A stretch of DNA of 64,000 bases from Cymodocea nodosa (Eukaryota > Streptophyta > Magnoliopsida > Alismatales > Cymodoceaceae). Below are positions 11,115 to 23,632 of this stretch, piece by piece. Position 1 is the stretch's first letter, and each line of letters begins with the position of its first letter. The notes under the pieces were generated by a model. That model worked only from the letters and a program-made list of their open reading frames with translations, ran no database searches and was not told where the DNA came from. Both the position numbers and the translations under genes were made by a program. The stretch covers positions 8,315,501-8,379,500 of the forward strand of contig CM072339.1 of assembly GCA_036874045.1 (NCBI GenBank), written 5' to 3'.

Positions 11115-12701
11115 AATGCTTAGACTCCACAAAAGATAAATATTATTGATGATGTTATTTATCTCATAGATATTATATACTTATTATAGACATATTTGAA
11201 TAATATCTAAACTACTACATAAGATACTATGTATTTATTGTAAAATTATAGAGTATCTTATTGATTTTAAGTATTTTGTCAAGTTTAATGGTTTTCAAAA
11301 TTTTAAGTGGAAGTGTAAATGAAAAACTTTAAATACCTCTGAAATCATGAAATTTTGATTAAGTGACTTTCGTTGAATCAATGAAAGTGCATATGATCAA
11401 GGATGAATTTGACTTGATTGATTAAACTTGTAGAATAATTTATATGTAAATCATATTAAACTATTAATCAAAAGTATGAGCTTATTGACAACGATTCATA
11501 TTTTCAGTAAAATCATAGACGTAAAAATTGTATGAGATTTGTGTTTTATTGCATCTGTATTAATGGAATATATATATACTATGCTTAAAATGAAAAGTGC
11601 TTACAAAGTGAAAATCTTTGAGAGTTTATTGATCAGTTTGATCACGAGCCTTTTGTACTTGAGCAGATAGGTATGTAAGGATTGTTGTTCTCAAAAAGAA
11701 CTCTTTAAATCTGACAACCTAAGGTCCTAATCAGACCTGGGATTGTTGACTGAAAGCTCATTACACGGGTACATTAGAAAGCTCTTGTATGATTCAAGCT
11801 TTTCAAACTAACTTTTAAAGAAAATTATCAATATTAACTATTTTGAAAAGATAAAAGTTGTTTCATTAACTATAGATATCTTTCAATCGAATATAGTTTC
11901 TACCAATATGACTGCTGATTTATTGAATCAACCTTAGTACTTTTGAAAATGTTTATTTGAGATACATTCTTTTATTCTCCTTGAGTTAATCATATTAATT
12001 TTAAAGGTATGTTTTGATTCATATATGGTTGGAGTTGATTCTTGAAATCATTTTTGATGAATTCAGGATGATAGAAATCTTCTGGAAAAAAATTTAAAGT
12101 ATAATTAACATCTATTTTTATACAAGTATATTTTGTATGTTATTAAATATATTTGAAGTATATTTATAGGGGGAGGAATAATAATGTCCAAAATAGATTA
12201 ATATAATTCAAAATATAAATCTTGGTTAATCTCAGTTTAGTCCTCTTAAGATCTTGATGAAACAATTTAAAAGACAAACAAACCATTTTAGATTCATAAA
12301 AAGAGAATATTAAAATAGTTTACAATGTTCTCAAGATGATGTTATATATGTTAAGTTTTAACTTGTGTGTTGTCTTCAAAAGGTTTCAGTTAAAAGCATC
12401 CGAAACTTATTTTTGTCATGTACTAACTAAATGTTATGTTATGTATGGTAATGTGTAAAACTGCCTCTAGACAGCGTTTTACTCGTTAGGTTAGTTAAAT
12501 CAATGAGTTATGCTTAAATATTTCGGGTACCTTGATTAAATAAACTATATTCAATATTCATTTAAAATCTAAACCCGACTACTATACACGTTGAGTTAAT
12601 TGCCTAAAACCCTATTTAAACACTTATTACACGAGCACTTAAGTTATTCGTAAACTTTGTCTAAAAATCTTTCCCACTTGTTGTTGTTACATCATACGAC
12701 A
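11115..12701 (+). other. Non-coding spacer between pol and third ORF, element B
   Basis: No coding sequence seen. It holds a PPT-like run, TAGGGGGAGGAATAA, near 12169-12183. It is collinear with the C spacer (31890-33454, - strand) and, up to about 12270, with the sequence next to LTR L4 of the gypsy-type element (56640-57760, - strand). A shared word is TTGACTGAAAGCTCATTAC. The last 300 bp contains TAACTCGTTAGGTTAG-like palindromic modules typical of the LTRs here. Confidence 0.65.
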
Positions 12702-14951
12702 ATGGTCTCCAAGTTCTACAAAGGTCATGGCAAAGGAAAAGAAAAAGGTAGAGGAGATGGAAAAGGAAAAGAAATAGACAATGAAGTTCCATGAGCTTGG
12801 TTTAAGAAAATACTTCAAGTAGACAAAAGGTTAGCAAAAATTTATAGTGAATACTTCTTTCCTAAAGGAATACTGAATGCAGTTAGACTAGAACTTCACA
12901 ATACGGATGAAAGTATAAATACATAGGTATTAGAAGCAAATTTGATAGAAAATACAGAATGAAGTATGCTGAAATTGCATTTTTGGAACAGTATGCTAAA
13001 TATATGGAAAAAGGTGTAGGTTCATCAACTACAATTCCTCAAACACCCATAAAGGGTACAAGATTACATGCATTTGAGGAAGAACATGAATCTGCTATTC
13101 CTACTCCTTTGTATTCAAAAGCAAAACAAACAAATATTGTTGTGGATAAAAGAAAAGTTGAAGGACTTCGAAAGGCAATAGAAAGTGCCTTCAAAGAATT
13201 GAACCAGAAAACTTTTATGAAACAATTTCAAAAGAAAACAACGATACTTGAAGAAGAGAGATTGACTTGTTATAGAGGAAGAAAAGTCAGGAAAATTATG
13301 TCTAAGGAAACAAAGTCTGCTGGAAAAGAAAAATCAAATGAGCATTTATTTCCAAAGGTCAATGTATGTCTTGACATTGTTCCTTTTAGTGCATTTAAAA
13401 AACTCATCAGTTCCGAGCATATTGAAACTAATGAAGATAATGAGACTTTATTTTCTTTTACTAGAAAACTTGAAAAGAAATCCAAGTCAAATATAAGTTC
13501 AAGTTTTTCTATTAATTCATGCCCTGATGATGCAGAAATTGAACAATCAGAGCATCAGGAAACTAACATAGAACAAGTTATTACAGATATAATTGAAAAT
13601 GTTGAGGCAGTAACTAGTTCACAGGCTAGATTGTCTAGAGTAGCAGATATTGAAAAAGATAAGACTTCAGAAGAGATTAATGTCAATCAGCCTTCTTCAG
13701 AATCTATAGAAGTAGAGTTTGAGAATTCACAGCATGTATCAATGGAGATATCTGTTGAACAAAATGAACAATTACAGACAGATACATCAGTTATAGAATT
13801 TGTAGAAAAATTGAACTCTAACCATTCTATAGAGACTGAACAGATGAATGTTGAGCATATTGAAGATGTTCCATACAATGTTGAAGCTGGAGAATCAAGC
13901 TTACATACGTAGCTTCAAGAAAATATTTTCACAGAGGAACAACATGACATTCATTTTGAAGAAGAGGTTCCTAAAGATGAATTAAATTCTGAATCAAGGC
14001 TTCAGGTATCACCTTCTTTGTATAGAGTATTACACATTCAAGGTAATTCAATTCATTTTAGATCTAAGGAAGCATTGCAGAAATACAATAATCTAATTAC
14101 ATGTCAGATTTTGCATGCTCGTCCAATAAAGTTTAGAAATTTGATGGAAATAAGATATCTATTTGAGTTTCAAGGCCTAATTCAATTCTTGCCAGTTGGA
14201 ACAAAATGGAAGCAATACAAAGAGCTTATTGCAGCTTTTTATAACAATCTAGTCAAGAATGACAATATACTGACAACTCAAATAAATCAACAAGAGTTCA
14301 CATTGTCTCCTGAACTAATTTTTGAAGTTTTAGGATTGAAGAATGAAGGTGTTGTTACAAATAGATTTGACATGATCAGACAACTGGAATGGGACATTCA
14401 CTCGCTATCAAAGATTCCAAATGTATATAGTGAAATGAGGTTAATGGAAAATCTGATAAGGTTTATTGCAAATATCCTACATGCCAATTTATTTCAGAGT
14501 CAGACACAATATGGAAGTCAGCAAAAGTTGTTTATATGCAACTTATGACCTACTAAATAGAATTCAAATCAATTGGTTTGTTGTCTTCATTTCTCAACTA
14601 CAGCATATAAGTTTAAAGTTATTTTTTGGTGATGTTGTATGTAGACTTCTTGCAAACCAATTAAATTTATCCGATTGGCCCTTTGAAACTAAAGGCATGA
14701 GAGCTTTTAGTGTAAAAGATTTGCAAAGATTCTAGGCCATGTATCAACCTCAACCTCATCAACAACAATAACTAGAATGTATAGAATAGATACAATCACC
14801 TATACAGCCAAGTTATTCAGTTCGAGTAGAATAGCAACCTCAACTACCTTCTTCCCTAGATGATGTGCTTAACGAAATAAAAAATGATATTAGGCATCTA
14901 GGAGATAAAATATGTAATGCTATTAGTGATATCTTTAAGAGGAATAGATAA
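12702..14951 (+). pseudogene. Third ORF in env position, copia element B
   Basis: It starts at ATG 12702 with a short basic Lys/Gly-rich stretch, then a segment shared with C (KRLAKIYSEYFFP), a long acidic, Ser/Glu-rich middle, and a C-terminal domain (about 13990-14735) with FEFQGLIQFLPVG and LSPELIFEVLGLKNEG. That domain resembles one I recall from plant retrotransposon proteins of unknown function. A Gln-rich tail follows to TAA 14951. Breaks: TGA near 12795, 1-bp deletion near 12920, TAG 13910, frameshift near 14500, TAG 14733, and more in the tail. I see no signal peptide or membrane segment, so 'envelope' is positional, by analogy with the env-like gene of Sireviruses. Real function unknown. 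Confidence 0.75.
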
Positions 14952-15496
14952 ATGTCAAGTCATTTGTCTGTTTGCTTATTTCTGAATACAAAATGTAATG
15001 TTTGTATTTATTGTTTGATTATTTGAACAATACATTTTTTTGTAAATGGTTACAATTGTTATTATTGTTTACAGAAAGCTTTGCTATAAATATGTCTCTC
15101 GATTTATATATTATATAATCATCTTTTTGATTAATGACAAAAAGGGGGAGAGATGTTATAAATTCAAAAGAAGAAGATGATTATGATTTTAATTGCATAT
15201 ATTATAAAGGGAGATAATATTTAAGTGGTTATTGTAATTTGACAAATGATAATGTAATCTGAAAGATAATTATATGGTTATTAAATTCTAAAAGATACTT
15301 ATGTAATTATTGACATCTGAAAGTTTTAGTTTTGAGAGGTGAATTCTACACAAACAATAGAAAAATGCTTAAGTGAACTTAAGTCAACAAACTTGTTTGT
15401 TGAATTAAAAGTTAACCCAATGAAGGTGCTTTGTTGAGTTAAATATATTTCATAATTGATTTAATATGGTTTTGTCATCATCAAAAAGAGGGAGAT
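14952..15496 (+). other. 3' untranslated region and polypurine tracts, element B
   Basis: Non-coding. It contains one PPT-like run, AAAAAGGGGGAGAG (15138-15151), and the LTR-adjacent one AAAAAGAGGGAGAT (15483-15496), directly before the 3' LTR start TGTTGAG at 15497. The same two-run pattern is seen in element C. Confidence 0.7.
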
Positions 15497-15766
15497 TGTT
15501 GAGTATTTTGTTTTGATGATGTGTGTTGAATGAAAGTAATCATATTTGCTCAATTACTATTGCTTGTGAAAGGAAATTAAGAACATCAATTAATACAGAA
15601 AAAATTTACTAATATAAATACTTGTCTATATTAGATCTGAAATTATACTAAGTTAAATAACTAGTCGTTTCGTTACATTAATTTCTCATTTAACTAAATG
15701 TTAAGTTAACGTGTGTTTTTATTGAAAAGCATGATATGTTTTAAAGCTATATTTTCTGTATCATGA
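15497..15766 (+). repeat. 3' LTR of element B, first part
   Basis: It starts TGTTGAGTATTTTG after a polypurine tract and is collinear with the start of the C LTRs (29070 downward). It is interrupted at 15766 by element D and resumes at 41958. The last five bases, CATGA (15762-15766), are repeated at 41958-41962 as D's target-site duplication. Confidence 0.85.
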
Positions 15767-16989
15767 TGTTAGGAATTTTGTTTTGATGATATATGCTTTA
15801 TTAATGTTTTTAAATAAGTCTAAATAATATTCTCTAAGTATATTTCTCTAAGTATAATAGTTAACAAATTATCGGAAAGTTTCATTTTTATGTCGGATAA
15901 GTTAAAGATTTCCGAAGAGTTAGATTTTCGATAGTTAAACTTTCAGATAGTTAACGTTTCATTTTTGTCGAATAGTTTATGTTAAAAACTCATATAGTTA
16001 AGTTATCTGCACGTGTGTTTTTAATGTTTTAAGTTATCACATGTTTTCCATGTGCGTTCAGTAATGAAAATCGAATAGTTAGATAACTGTTCGAGTTTTT
16101 ATACGCATAGATAGATAATTGTTCGAGTTTTATAAAATGACTAACGAACAGATAAGTTTGCTATATTTAGTCATGTGTTTTGTAGATGCAAAAACTTGAA
16201 GAGTTATAGATAAGTGTTTGAGTTTTTACAGGACTTAAAGGATAAGTGTTTGACTAAATCGAAGACTTAGAAGATATTCTACAAGACTCCAGGAAGATAA
16301 AAGTCTCGATGAATCTACGAGTGGAGATCCTGAAAATTCAAAATGATAGTGGAGAAAGTGGAAACTCAAAAAGATAGTAATTTGGATTAAAGAAAAAATT
16401 AGTACATGGATTATAGATTATGGATTATGGATTAAGTGGATGAACACACTGAATGTGAAAGACAACATAGTTCGACTAATAATAGAGAGTACGAGCTACA
16501 TTACAATAGAGGATCCCAATCTCAAAAACCAAGTCTGAATATTCAATCTGGATCCCTAACTGAAAAGTTAAGTTTGAATATTCATATTCTGAAAAATTCT
16601 CCAACATCAGAAGAAGTTCGAAATTCCAAGCAATTTCAGAAAAGGAGCTGCAAACGCAAGAAGTCTGGAAATTCGACAACTAGAGAAGAAGAGATACAGA
16701 AGCTGAGCAAAGAGAAAGGAAGAAGCTGTGTGCATAAAGATCAGGTTTTATACAATTCAAAATTAGTTTTGAATAAGAGCTTTGTTTTTCTATTTGAATT
16801 GTATATCGAACATTACTATATCAAAACCTTCAAGAAGGGAATTGAGCTGAAAAGATAATGTAAATTCTGTCTTTAAATAAAAGAATAGAATTTCATTTAC
16901 GAGTGTTTTTGTGCTCTTGTTTTATCCGCTAGTATTTAATTATTAAAGACACAATTCACCCCCCCTCTTGTGATCCAGACGATCCTACA
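15767..16989 (+). repeat. 5' LTR of element D
   Basis: It runs from TGTTAGGAATTTTG to GATCCTACA, 1,223 bp, followed at once by the iMet primer-binding site. The first half carries palindromic modules around CGAATAGTTAGATAACTG and TTCGAGTTTT plus CACGTG-like words. The 140-codon ORF near 16436-16858 lies within the LTR and shows no known domain, so I do not treat it as a gene. The 3' LTR (40799-41957) is collinear but lacks about 50 bp near 16490-16540. Confidence 0.9.
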
Positions 16990-16991
16990 AC

Positions 16992-17003
16992 TGGTATCAG
17001 AGT
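16992..17003 (+). promoter_or_regulatory. tRNA-iMet primer-binding site, element D
   Basis: TGGTATCAGAGT two bases after the 5' LTR. It pairs with the 3' end of initiator tRNA-Met, the usual first-strand primer of plant copia elements. Confidence 0.88.
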
Positions 17004-17078
17004 ATTTTATCATAATTAAGAGCTTTTATTTCTCTATTTAGGAATCGATTTTTCCTATCATTTTCTCAGGATCATCTA

Positions 17079-20000
17079 TTGAAAATGGATAATACTGAAA
17101 TCTTAGTTATGACTAAAGGACAGACCACTAACCGTCCTCCTATGTTCGAAGGTAGCAATTATGGCTATTGGAAATATAGGATGAAAGTATTCTTTCAATC
17201 AATCGATTTCAAATTATGGCATATAATTAGTAATCCTATAATGTTAGTTACGACTCCATATGATACTTGGACTTTTGATGAAAATGAGCGAATGACACTG
17301 AATGCTAAAGGTTTAAACATCTTGTTTTGTGCTTTATCTCATGATCAATTTAATAAAGTTTCTATATATCAAACTACATATGAGATATGGCATGCATTAG
17401 AAGTTGCCAACGAAGGTACTAACCAGGTCAAGGAATCTAAGATTAATATGTTAGTACATAAATATGAGCTTTTTAAAATGCACGAAAATGAATGTATCTC
17501 TGACATGTTTTTCCGTTTTCTTGAGATTGTAAATTCATTAAAATCTTTAGGCAAGAAATTCGAGGAAAAAGACTTGGTAAGAAAGATCCTTAGATCTTTA
17601 ACTAAAATTTGGGCTCAAAAGACAACATCTATTGAGGAGTCCAAAGATTTAAATACATATACTCTCGGTGATCTCATAGGAAATCTGATAGCCTATGAAG
17701 TACAACATTTAGATCCAAAAGGGAAAAATCCTAGAAGGGATCTGGCTTTTGAGGCTGATAAAGTCTCAAAAGTCACTAGTGATTCTAACGATGATTTACT
17801 ATTGTTAACTAGAAAATTTAGAAATCTATTGAAGAAACATAGGAACTTCAGGTCAGCAAAGACATCTGGAGATATGGAGAAGTCATTCATGAAAGACATA
17901 ATCATATACTACAAGTGCAACAGATCGGGTCACTTTCAAACTGATTGTCCACTCAACAAAGATAAGAAGAATTCGAGGAGGAATTTTAGGAGTAAGAAAT
18001 TTAGAAAGAGAATGGCACTTAAAGTGACATGGGATGACTCTTCAGCTTCACAAAGTGAAGAAACAAAGGATTCAACATTAGACAATGAATCCTCATCAAC
18101 ATCAGATTCAGAAGAAAATCTGGCAAACGTATGCTTCATGGAAAAATCTAGTGAGGTATACAAATCAAAATGGATAATGGATAGTGGAGCATCCAGCCAC
18201 ATGACTGGAGATATACGATTACTTATAGAAATAATAAAGACCAAGAATGGACAAGTTACCTTTGGAAATAAAAGCAAAACAAATATCCTTGGGTCTAGCA
18301 AGGTTCAGGTAACTGAGAAATGCTTTATAAATGATGTCTTATTAGTGAAAAACTTAGGTTTTAATTTATTGAGTGTTTTTGTTTTAATGAAGTTTTACAA
18401 AGTAATTTTTGAAAAAGATTCCTATAAAATTATGGATATGTCTACAAACGAAATTTTATTCATTGCATACAAGAAAGGATCTATTTGTATTCTGAATTTA
18501 CCTTCTGATATTATTAAAGACAATGCTTGCTTAATTGCAAAAATAGATGAAGTTATTTTATGGCATAGAAGGCTAGGACACTAAAATTTAAAATTATTAC
18601 AAAAGCTGTCTAAAAAGAATCTAGTTAGAGGTTTACCTAGTATTAAGTACTCGAAAGAGTTTATGTGTGATGCATATCAACTAGGTAAATTACATAAAAC
18701 ATCCTTTACAAGTTTAAATGAAATAATAAGCAAAAGAGTATTAGAACTAGTGCATATGGATTTATTTGGACCTATTAGGACAACCAGTCTAGAAGGTAAA
18801 CATTATGCTTTTGTACTAGTTGATGACTATTCTAGATTTACTTGGGTCTATTTTCTAGCTAATAAAACTAAAGTTTTTGAAATATTTAAGATATTCTGTA
18901 ATAAAGTTCAGAATGAGCAAAATGTTAAAATTCAAAAACTTAGGAGTGATCATGGTACAAAATTTGATAATGATCAAATGGACACCTTTTGTGAAGAATT
19001 AGGCATAGATCATAGGTAATCATTTCCAAGAGCTCCTTCACAAAATGGGATAGTAGAACGTAAAAACAGATCACTTTAGGAAATGTCAAGAACCATGTTA
19101 AATGAGAATAAGTTACTCCTATTTCTCTAGGCAGAAGCAATTCATACAACATGCTATGTTATAAATAGAGTACATCTAAGACCAATTTTAGATAAAACTC
19201 CTTATGAGATTTGGTATAACAGGGTTCCCAAAATAAGTTATTTAAAACCCTTTGATTGTAAGTGTTTTATTTTAAACACTAAGGAACGAAGAGACAAATT
19301 TAGAGCTAAATCAAATAAAGGTATTTTTGTTGGTTATTCCATTAGAAGTAAAGCATATAGAGTTTATAATAAATCAACAAAAACCATTGAGGAAACCCTA
19401 CATATAAAATTTCATGAAAATTCTCATTTGGATGTTAGACATGCTGAAAACTTTGATTCAGAAATTCTCTTAGAAATGGTATCAAATGATGTTGACAGAG
19501 AAATTAAGAGATTATCTAACGGAATAAGAAATATAAACTTAAATGATGAAAATTTAGAAGAAAATAATGTCATACCTATAGAAAATATGGAACAACATAG
19601 AAATTGGCGTTATGCTTCATCTCATCCTATCGATTAGATAATTGGCAATCCTAATCAAGGAGTTAGGATTAAGTCATCAGTAGTCAACATTTGTGGTGCT
19701 TATTCATTTTTTTCTTTACTAGAACCTAAGAAAATTGAAGATGCCTTAAAAGATGAATTTTGGTATTTAGCTATGCAAGCTAAGCTAAATCAATTTATAA
19801 GAAATGAGGTATGGGATCTAGTTCCACCACCTGAAAATTAGTACATAATAGGAACAAGGTGGGTATTTAGAAACAAAGTAGATCAAGATGGACATATAGT
19901 TAAAAATAAAGCTAGATTAGTTGCTCAATGTTACAAGCAAGAGGAAGGAATTGACTATGATGAAACATTTGCTCCTGTTGCTAGACTAGAATCAATACGA

Positions 20001-21254
20001 ATTTTGTTAGCTTATGCTTGTTATATGGATTTCAAATTATATCAAATGGATGTTAAGACTGCTTTTTTAAATGGATATATAAAAGAAGAAGTGTATGTAA
20101 AACAACCTCCAAGTTTTGAAGATTCAAAACATTCTGAGTATATTTATAAGCTTAAGAAGGCACTATATGGCCTTAAACAAGCTCCTAGATCTTGGTATGA
20201 GAGATTATCTAAATTCCTTATGGAAAAAGGGTATTCTATGGGAAAGGTAGATCACACTCTTTTTATCAAGAAGATCGAAAAAGATATATTGGTAGTTCAA
20301 ATCTATGTAGATGACATCATATTTGGAGCAACAAATGATAAATTAGTTGAGTCCTTTCCGAAATACATGATTAATCAATTTGAAATGAGTATGATGGGTG
20401 AACTATCATTTTTTCTAGGCTTACAAATTAAGCAATTAGATCAGGGTACTTTTATTTCACAAGAAAAATATACTCAAGATTTATTAAAGAGGTTTGGTTT
20501 AGACAACACTAAAACAAAGAATATACCAATGAGTACTATCACCTAGTTGGATAAAGATGACTCTAGAAAAACTGTAGATGTAAAACAATATAGAAGTATG
20601 ATTGGTTCATTACTTTATTTAATAGCTAGCCGACCAGATATTATGTTTAGTGTGTGTACTTGTGCTAGATATCAATCTAATCCTAAGGAATCACACCTAC
20701 TTGTTGTTAAACGAATTTTTAAATATCTATTAGGAACCATCAATTTCAAACTATTTTACTTTAAACACAGTTCTTTAAACTTAGTAGGTTATAGTGATGC
20801 TGATTTCGCAGGATGTAAGTCTGAAAGAAAAAGCACCAGTGGCACTTGTCAATTATTAGGAAATTCTTTAGTGTCATGGTTTAGCAAAAAGCAAAATTGT
20901 GTAGCATTATCTACAACTGAAGCTAAATATATAGTTGCCGCACTTTGCTGTGCTCAAATCCTGTGGATCAGACAAACTTTAAAAGATTTTGGTTTAGACT
21001 ATGAACCAACTAAGATTTTCTGTGATAGTAGTTCTGCAATAAGTTTATCTAAAAATCCTGTCTTACATTCACGAGCAAAACATATAGAAGTTCGACATCA
21101 TTTTCTAAGGGATAATGTTATAAAAGGAAAAATAGTATTAAATTTTGTTCCTACCACAAAACAATTAACAGATCTATTTACAAAATCCTTAGATGAAAAT
21201 ACTTTTTCAAAATTACGGTTAGAACTTGGTATCTATAGGTTATCTGATATTTAA
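17079..21254 (+). pseudogene. Copia gag-pol polyprotein, element D
   Basis: One uninterrupted frame of 1,392 codons with seven in-frame stops (18582, 19017, 19077, 19128, 19635, 19839, 20544) and no frameshift. Order: gag domain (from MFEGSNYGYWKYRM, residues 25-215), zinc knuckle, protease (IMDSGASSHMTG, about residue 367), integrase (LFGP, SDHGTKFDN, VERKNRS), RT (SAFLNG-type region, [16 protein letters not shown], catalytic YVDD) and RNase H (KSTSGTCQLLG, STTEAKY, CDSSSAISLSKNP). The zinc knuckle reads YKCNRSGHFQTDC with Tyr where the first Cys should be. Unlike C, there is no long coiled coil and no stop between gag and protease. At several stops the C or B copy has Gln or Trp. Non-functional. 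Confidence 0.92.
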
Positions 21255-23267
21255 ATTGTCCTGTTCATTGTATTTTGGTTTGTTATAAAGGTAGTTTTAG
21301 AATTTAATGTCTTTATTATTATTAAAAAAAAAAAACAAAACAAAATATCTATTTTCGAATTACAGTTTTCTAGTAGTTAAGAATTTATGAAATTCTGATT
21401 TTTATTGAAGTCAATTTATTTAAGAAAAATTCAAAAAAGATTACTTAAGGAAAGTTAAATTGATTCAATGTGAGTGCCAACTGTATTTGTTACTTATGTA
21501 TATGCTATTACAGAGATTTTAACAGGAAAATACATAGAAAGTATGTACTTTTTATTAAAGGAAAGTTATTAACATTCTGTTAGAAAAATTAAGTCTTGCG
21601 GTTGCCTCTAATTTAATTTACTATCTTGTTTTATTTTTTTTTGTTTTTGTTTGCAATTACTTGAGTAATTAAGTCCGTTGGGGGATCTTAAACCCTAGTC
21701 ACTTAAACCAACTGGTTTGGGATGTGCTGACTGAAAACTCATTTTGCAAGTAATTCAGATTACAATTAATTAAAAAAAAAAATACTTGTTCTCACTTGCC
21801 ATTGAGTAACTAGTTATCTTTCCCCTAAGCAAGGGATTGTGATCACGTAAAAAGATGATATTGTGGAAGGTAATACATAATATATATATATATATATATG
21901 AATATAAACAAAAAAAAAAAGGAAAGGGGGCAATGTACTCAAGCTTAATTTATCTTTCAAGGTGTTATAACAATCCTGCCATAATCTGTGCATATAATCT
22001 TTGTTATTTTTTTGGTATTATCTACTCTTTACACATGACGTACGATATTTATTGTCTTAAGTTCGTGTACTCATTATTGAATTCTTTTAAGTTCCTAAAG
22101 GTATATCTTTATGAATTTTCTTTTGTAAATTGAATAAGATAAAAGCCAAAAAGTCTAAATTGTTAAATCTACTACTTATTTCTGTATTTAATTCATATTT
22201 AAAATAAAAAAAATAAAGAGACTCAAATCTATTTAAGGCTTAGCATCCTTTTTAAGTAAGCTATTTGACCTTTTAAAGCCAAATCTACTTAAGGCTTGGC
22301 AACCTAGTTTAAGTACGTCATAGATTCTTTAGACTACATTTATGTAGGGGGAGCAATTTCTCATATAATAATTCAACTCTTATGAACTATTATATGTTTT
22401 CATAAAAGAATCTGCATAATTTCAGGAAATTAACATTAATTCAATACATTTCTGAACTGTTGGTAAAATACATACTTTTTAATTCTTAAGTATCCAAATT
22501 TTATGTGATTTCAGAAGACTATATTGTATATATATTGGACAGTTATGTTTTAAATGATCAATAGAATATTTTATTATTTCCTGAAGTACACGTGTCAAAG
22601 TCTAAATGCATTTCTTAAGTGAATGTTTGGCAAGTTATCTGGTAACTCTCTGAAATGCATCTGAGCATCGAATAGTTAGGTTTATAAGTATCTGAAAATA
22701 TCTGAACACCTTAAGTTAGAATTATGCACATGTTAAATTTCATTACTTTATAATGTCTCAGTTGAAACTCGAACAGTTATGTTTAACTCTTCGACTTTCA
22801 CACCTATCCATTCGAGAAACTCGAACAATTAACTTAATATTATTATATTTTTTGAAAAACTTAAACTCTGACAATAACTATTTATGTTTGTCGTATAGTT
22901 ATGTGCTTTACTGCTCACAAAACTCGAATAATTATCAAAAGTCTTCAAGTTTTCTCACTTTTCACTTAGTTAGAAGTTATTTTCTTTACATGAACAGTTA
23001 TGCTAAGTATTCTGCTTTTGTCGGTTGTAAAACTCATACGGTTATTGTAAGCACACGAGTTATTTATCAGTAACGGATCTTATATTTATGATTTCAATGA
23101 TTGAATCCGTTTAGAAACTTGAAGAGTTATAAATGTTTTACTAACAACCTTTCGTGTTTCTACCTTGGTAAAACCCTAGTTTCGTAATCTTTACTTCCAC
23201 CAAGTTCTATAGTGTACAGCGAAGCTTAATCGACAATGTCAAGATGTGGAAAGAGAATGTGGTAAAA
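21255..23267 (+). other. Non-coding spacer between pol and third ORF, element D
   Basis: No gene seen. It holds A-rich runs (21324-21345, 21771-21782), an AT microsatellite (about 21880-21899), a PPT-like TAGGGGGAGCAA near 22347, and then about 400 bp (22360-22760) collinear with the 5' part of the Athila-type LTRs, including the words AAAGAATCTGC and CTGAGCATCGAATAGTTA. The final part (22750-23170) is dense in CTCGAACAGTTA-type palindromic modules. Confidence 0.6.
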
Positions 23268-23630
23268 TGACAAAAGTGCAGAAAAGAGAGTTGGAACTTC
23301 AAAAAATGTAGAATGAAATCAACAACATCTATTCAAGGTACACTTTTACAAATGAAATACTGCATGAAATTAGAAAAGATGTTCAAGATGAGAAAAATTT
23401 CTGTTGAAAGTTTATTTGCAATTATGCTGAAACACAATTTAGACTAAAACAAACTAAACTTTCCGCATTACAACTATGGAAACGAACTTTACAACCTAAC
23501 CCTACGGTTGTTACAAGTTTTGGACAGATACCTAAAAAATTGGTACAGTTTATCACTTATTACGGAAAGAAATGAGGACCAATGATAGAAAATGCAAATA
23601 GGGAATTAGCAACATTGTATTCCTGTAACG
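23268..23630 (+). pseudogene. Third ORF of element D, 5' fragment
   Basis: Weak but recognisable relative of the N-terminal part of the third ORF in B and C. It reads through a Lys/Gln-rich start, then YSRYTFTNEILHEIRKDV, which aligns with YSEYFFPEGILNEVRQEL of C. Several in-frame stops (near 23310 and 23404). It is cut near 23630 by a solo LTR; the other half resumes at about 25930. Function unknown. Confidence 0.55.
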
Positions 23631-23632
23631 CT

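Noticed and set aside
12702..14951. Viral envelope gene
   Set aside because: No signal peptide, membrane span or fusion-like motif is visible in B or C. The name env would rest on position alone.
16436..16858. 140-codon ORF, repeated at 41425-41844
   Set aside because: It is the same part of the two D LTRs. It is basic and low-complexity, and one copy carries an internal length change, so I treat it as LTR sequence.
16990..17003. tRNA gene fragment
   Set aside because: Only the 12-base iMet complement is present, at the expected place after an LTR. It is a primer-binding site.
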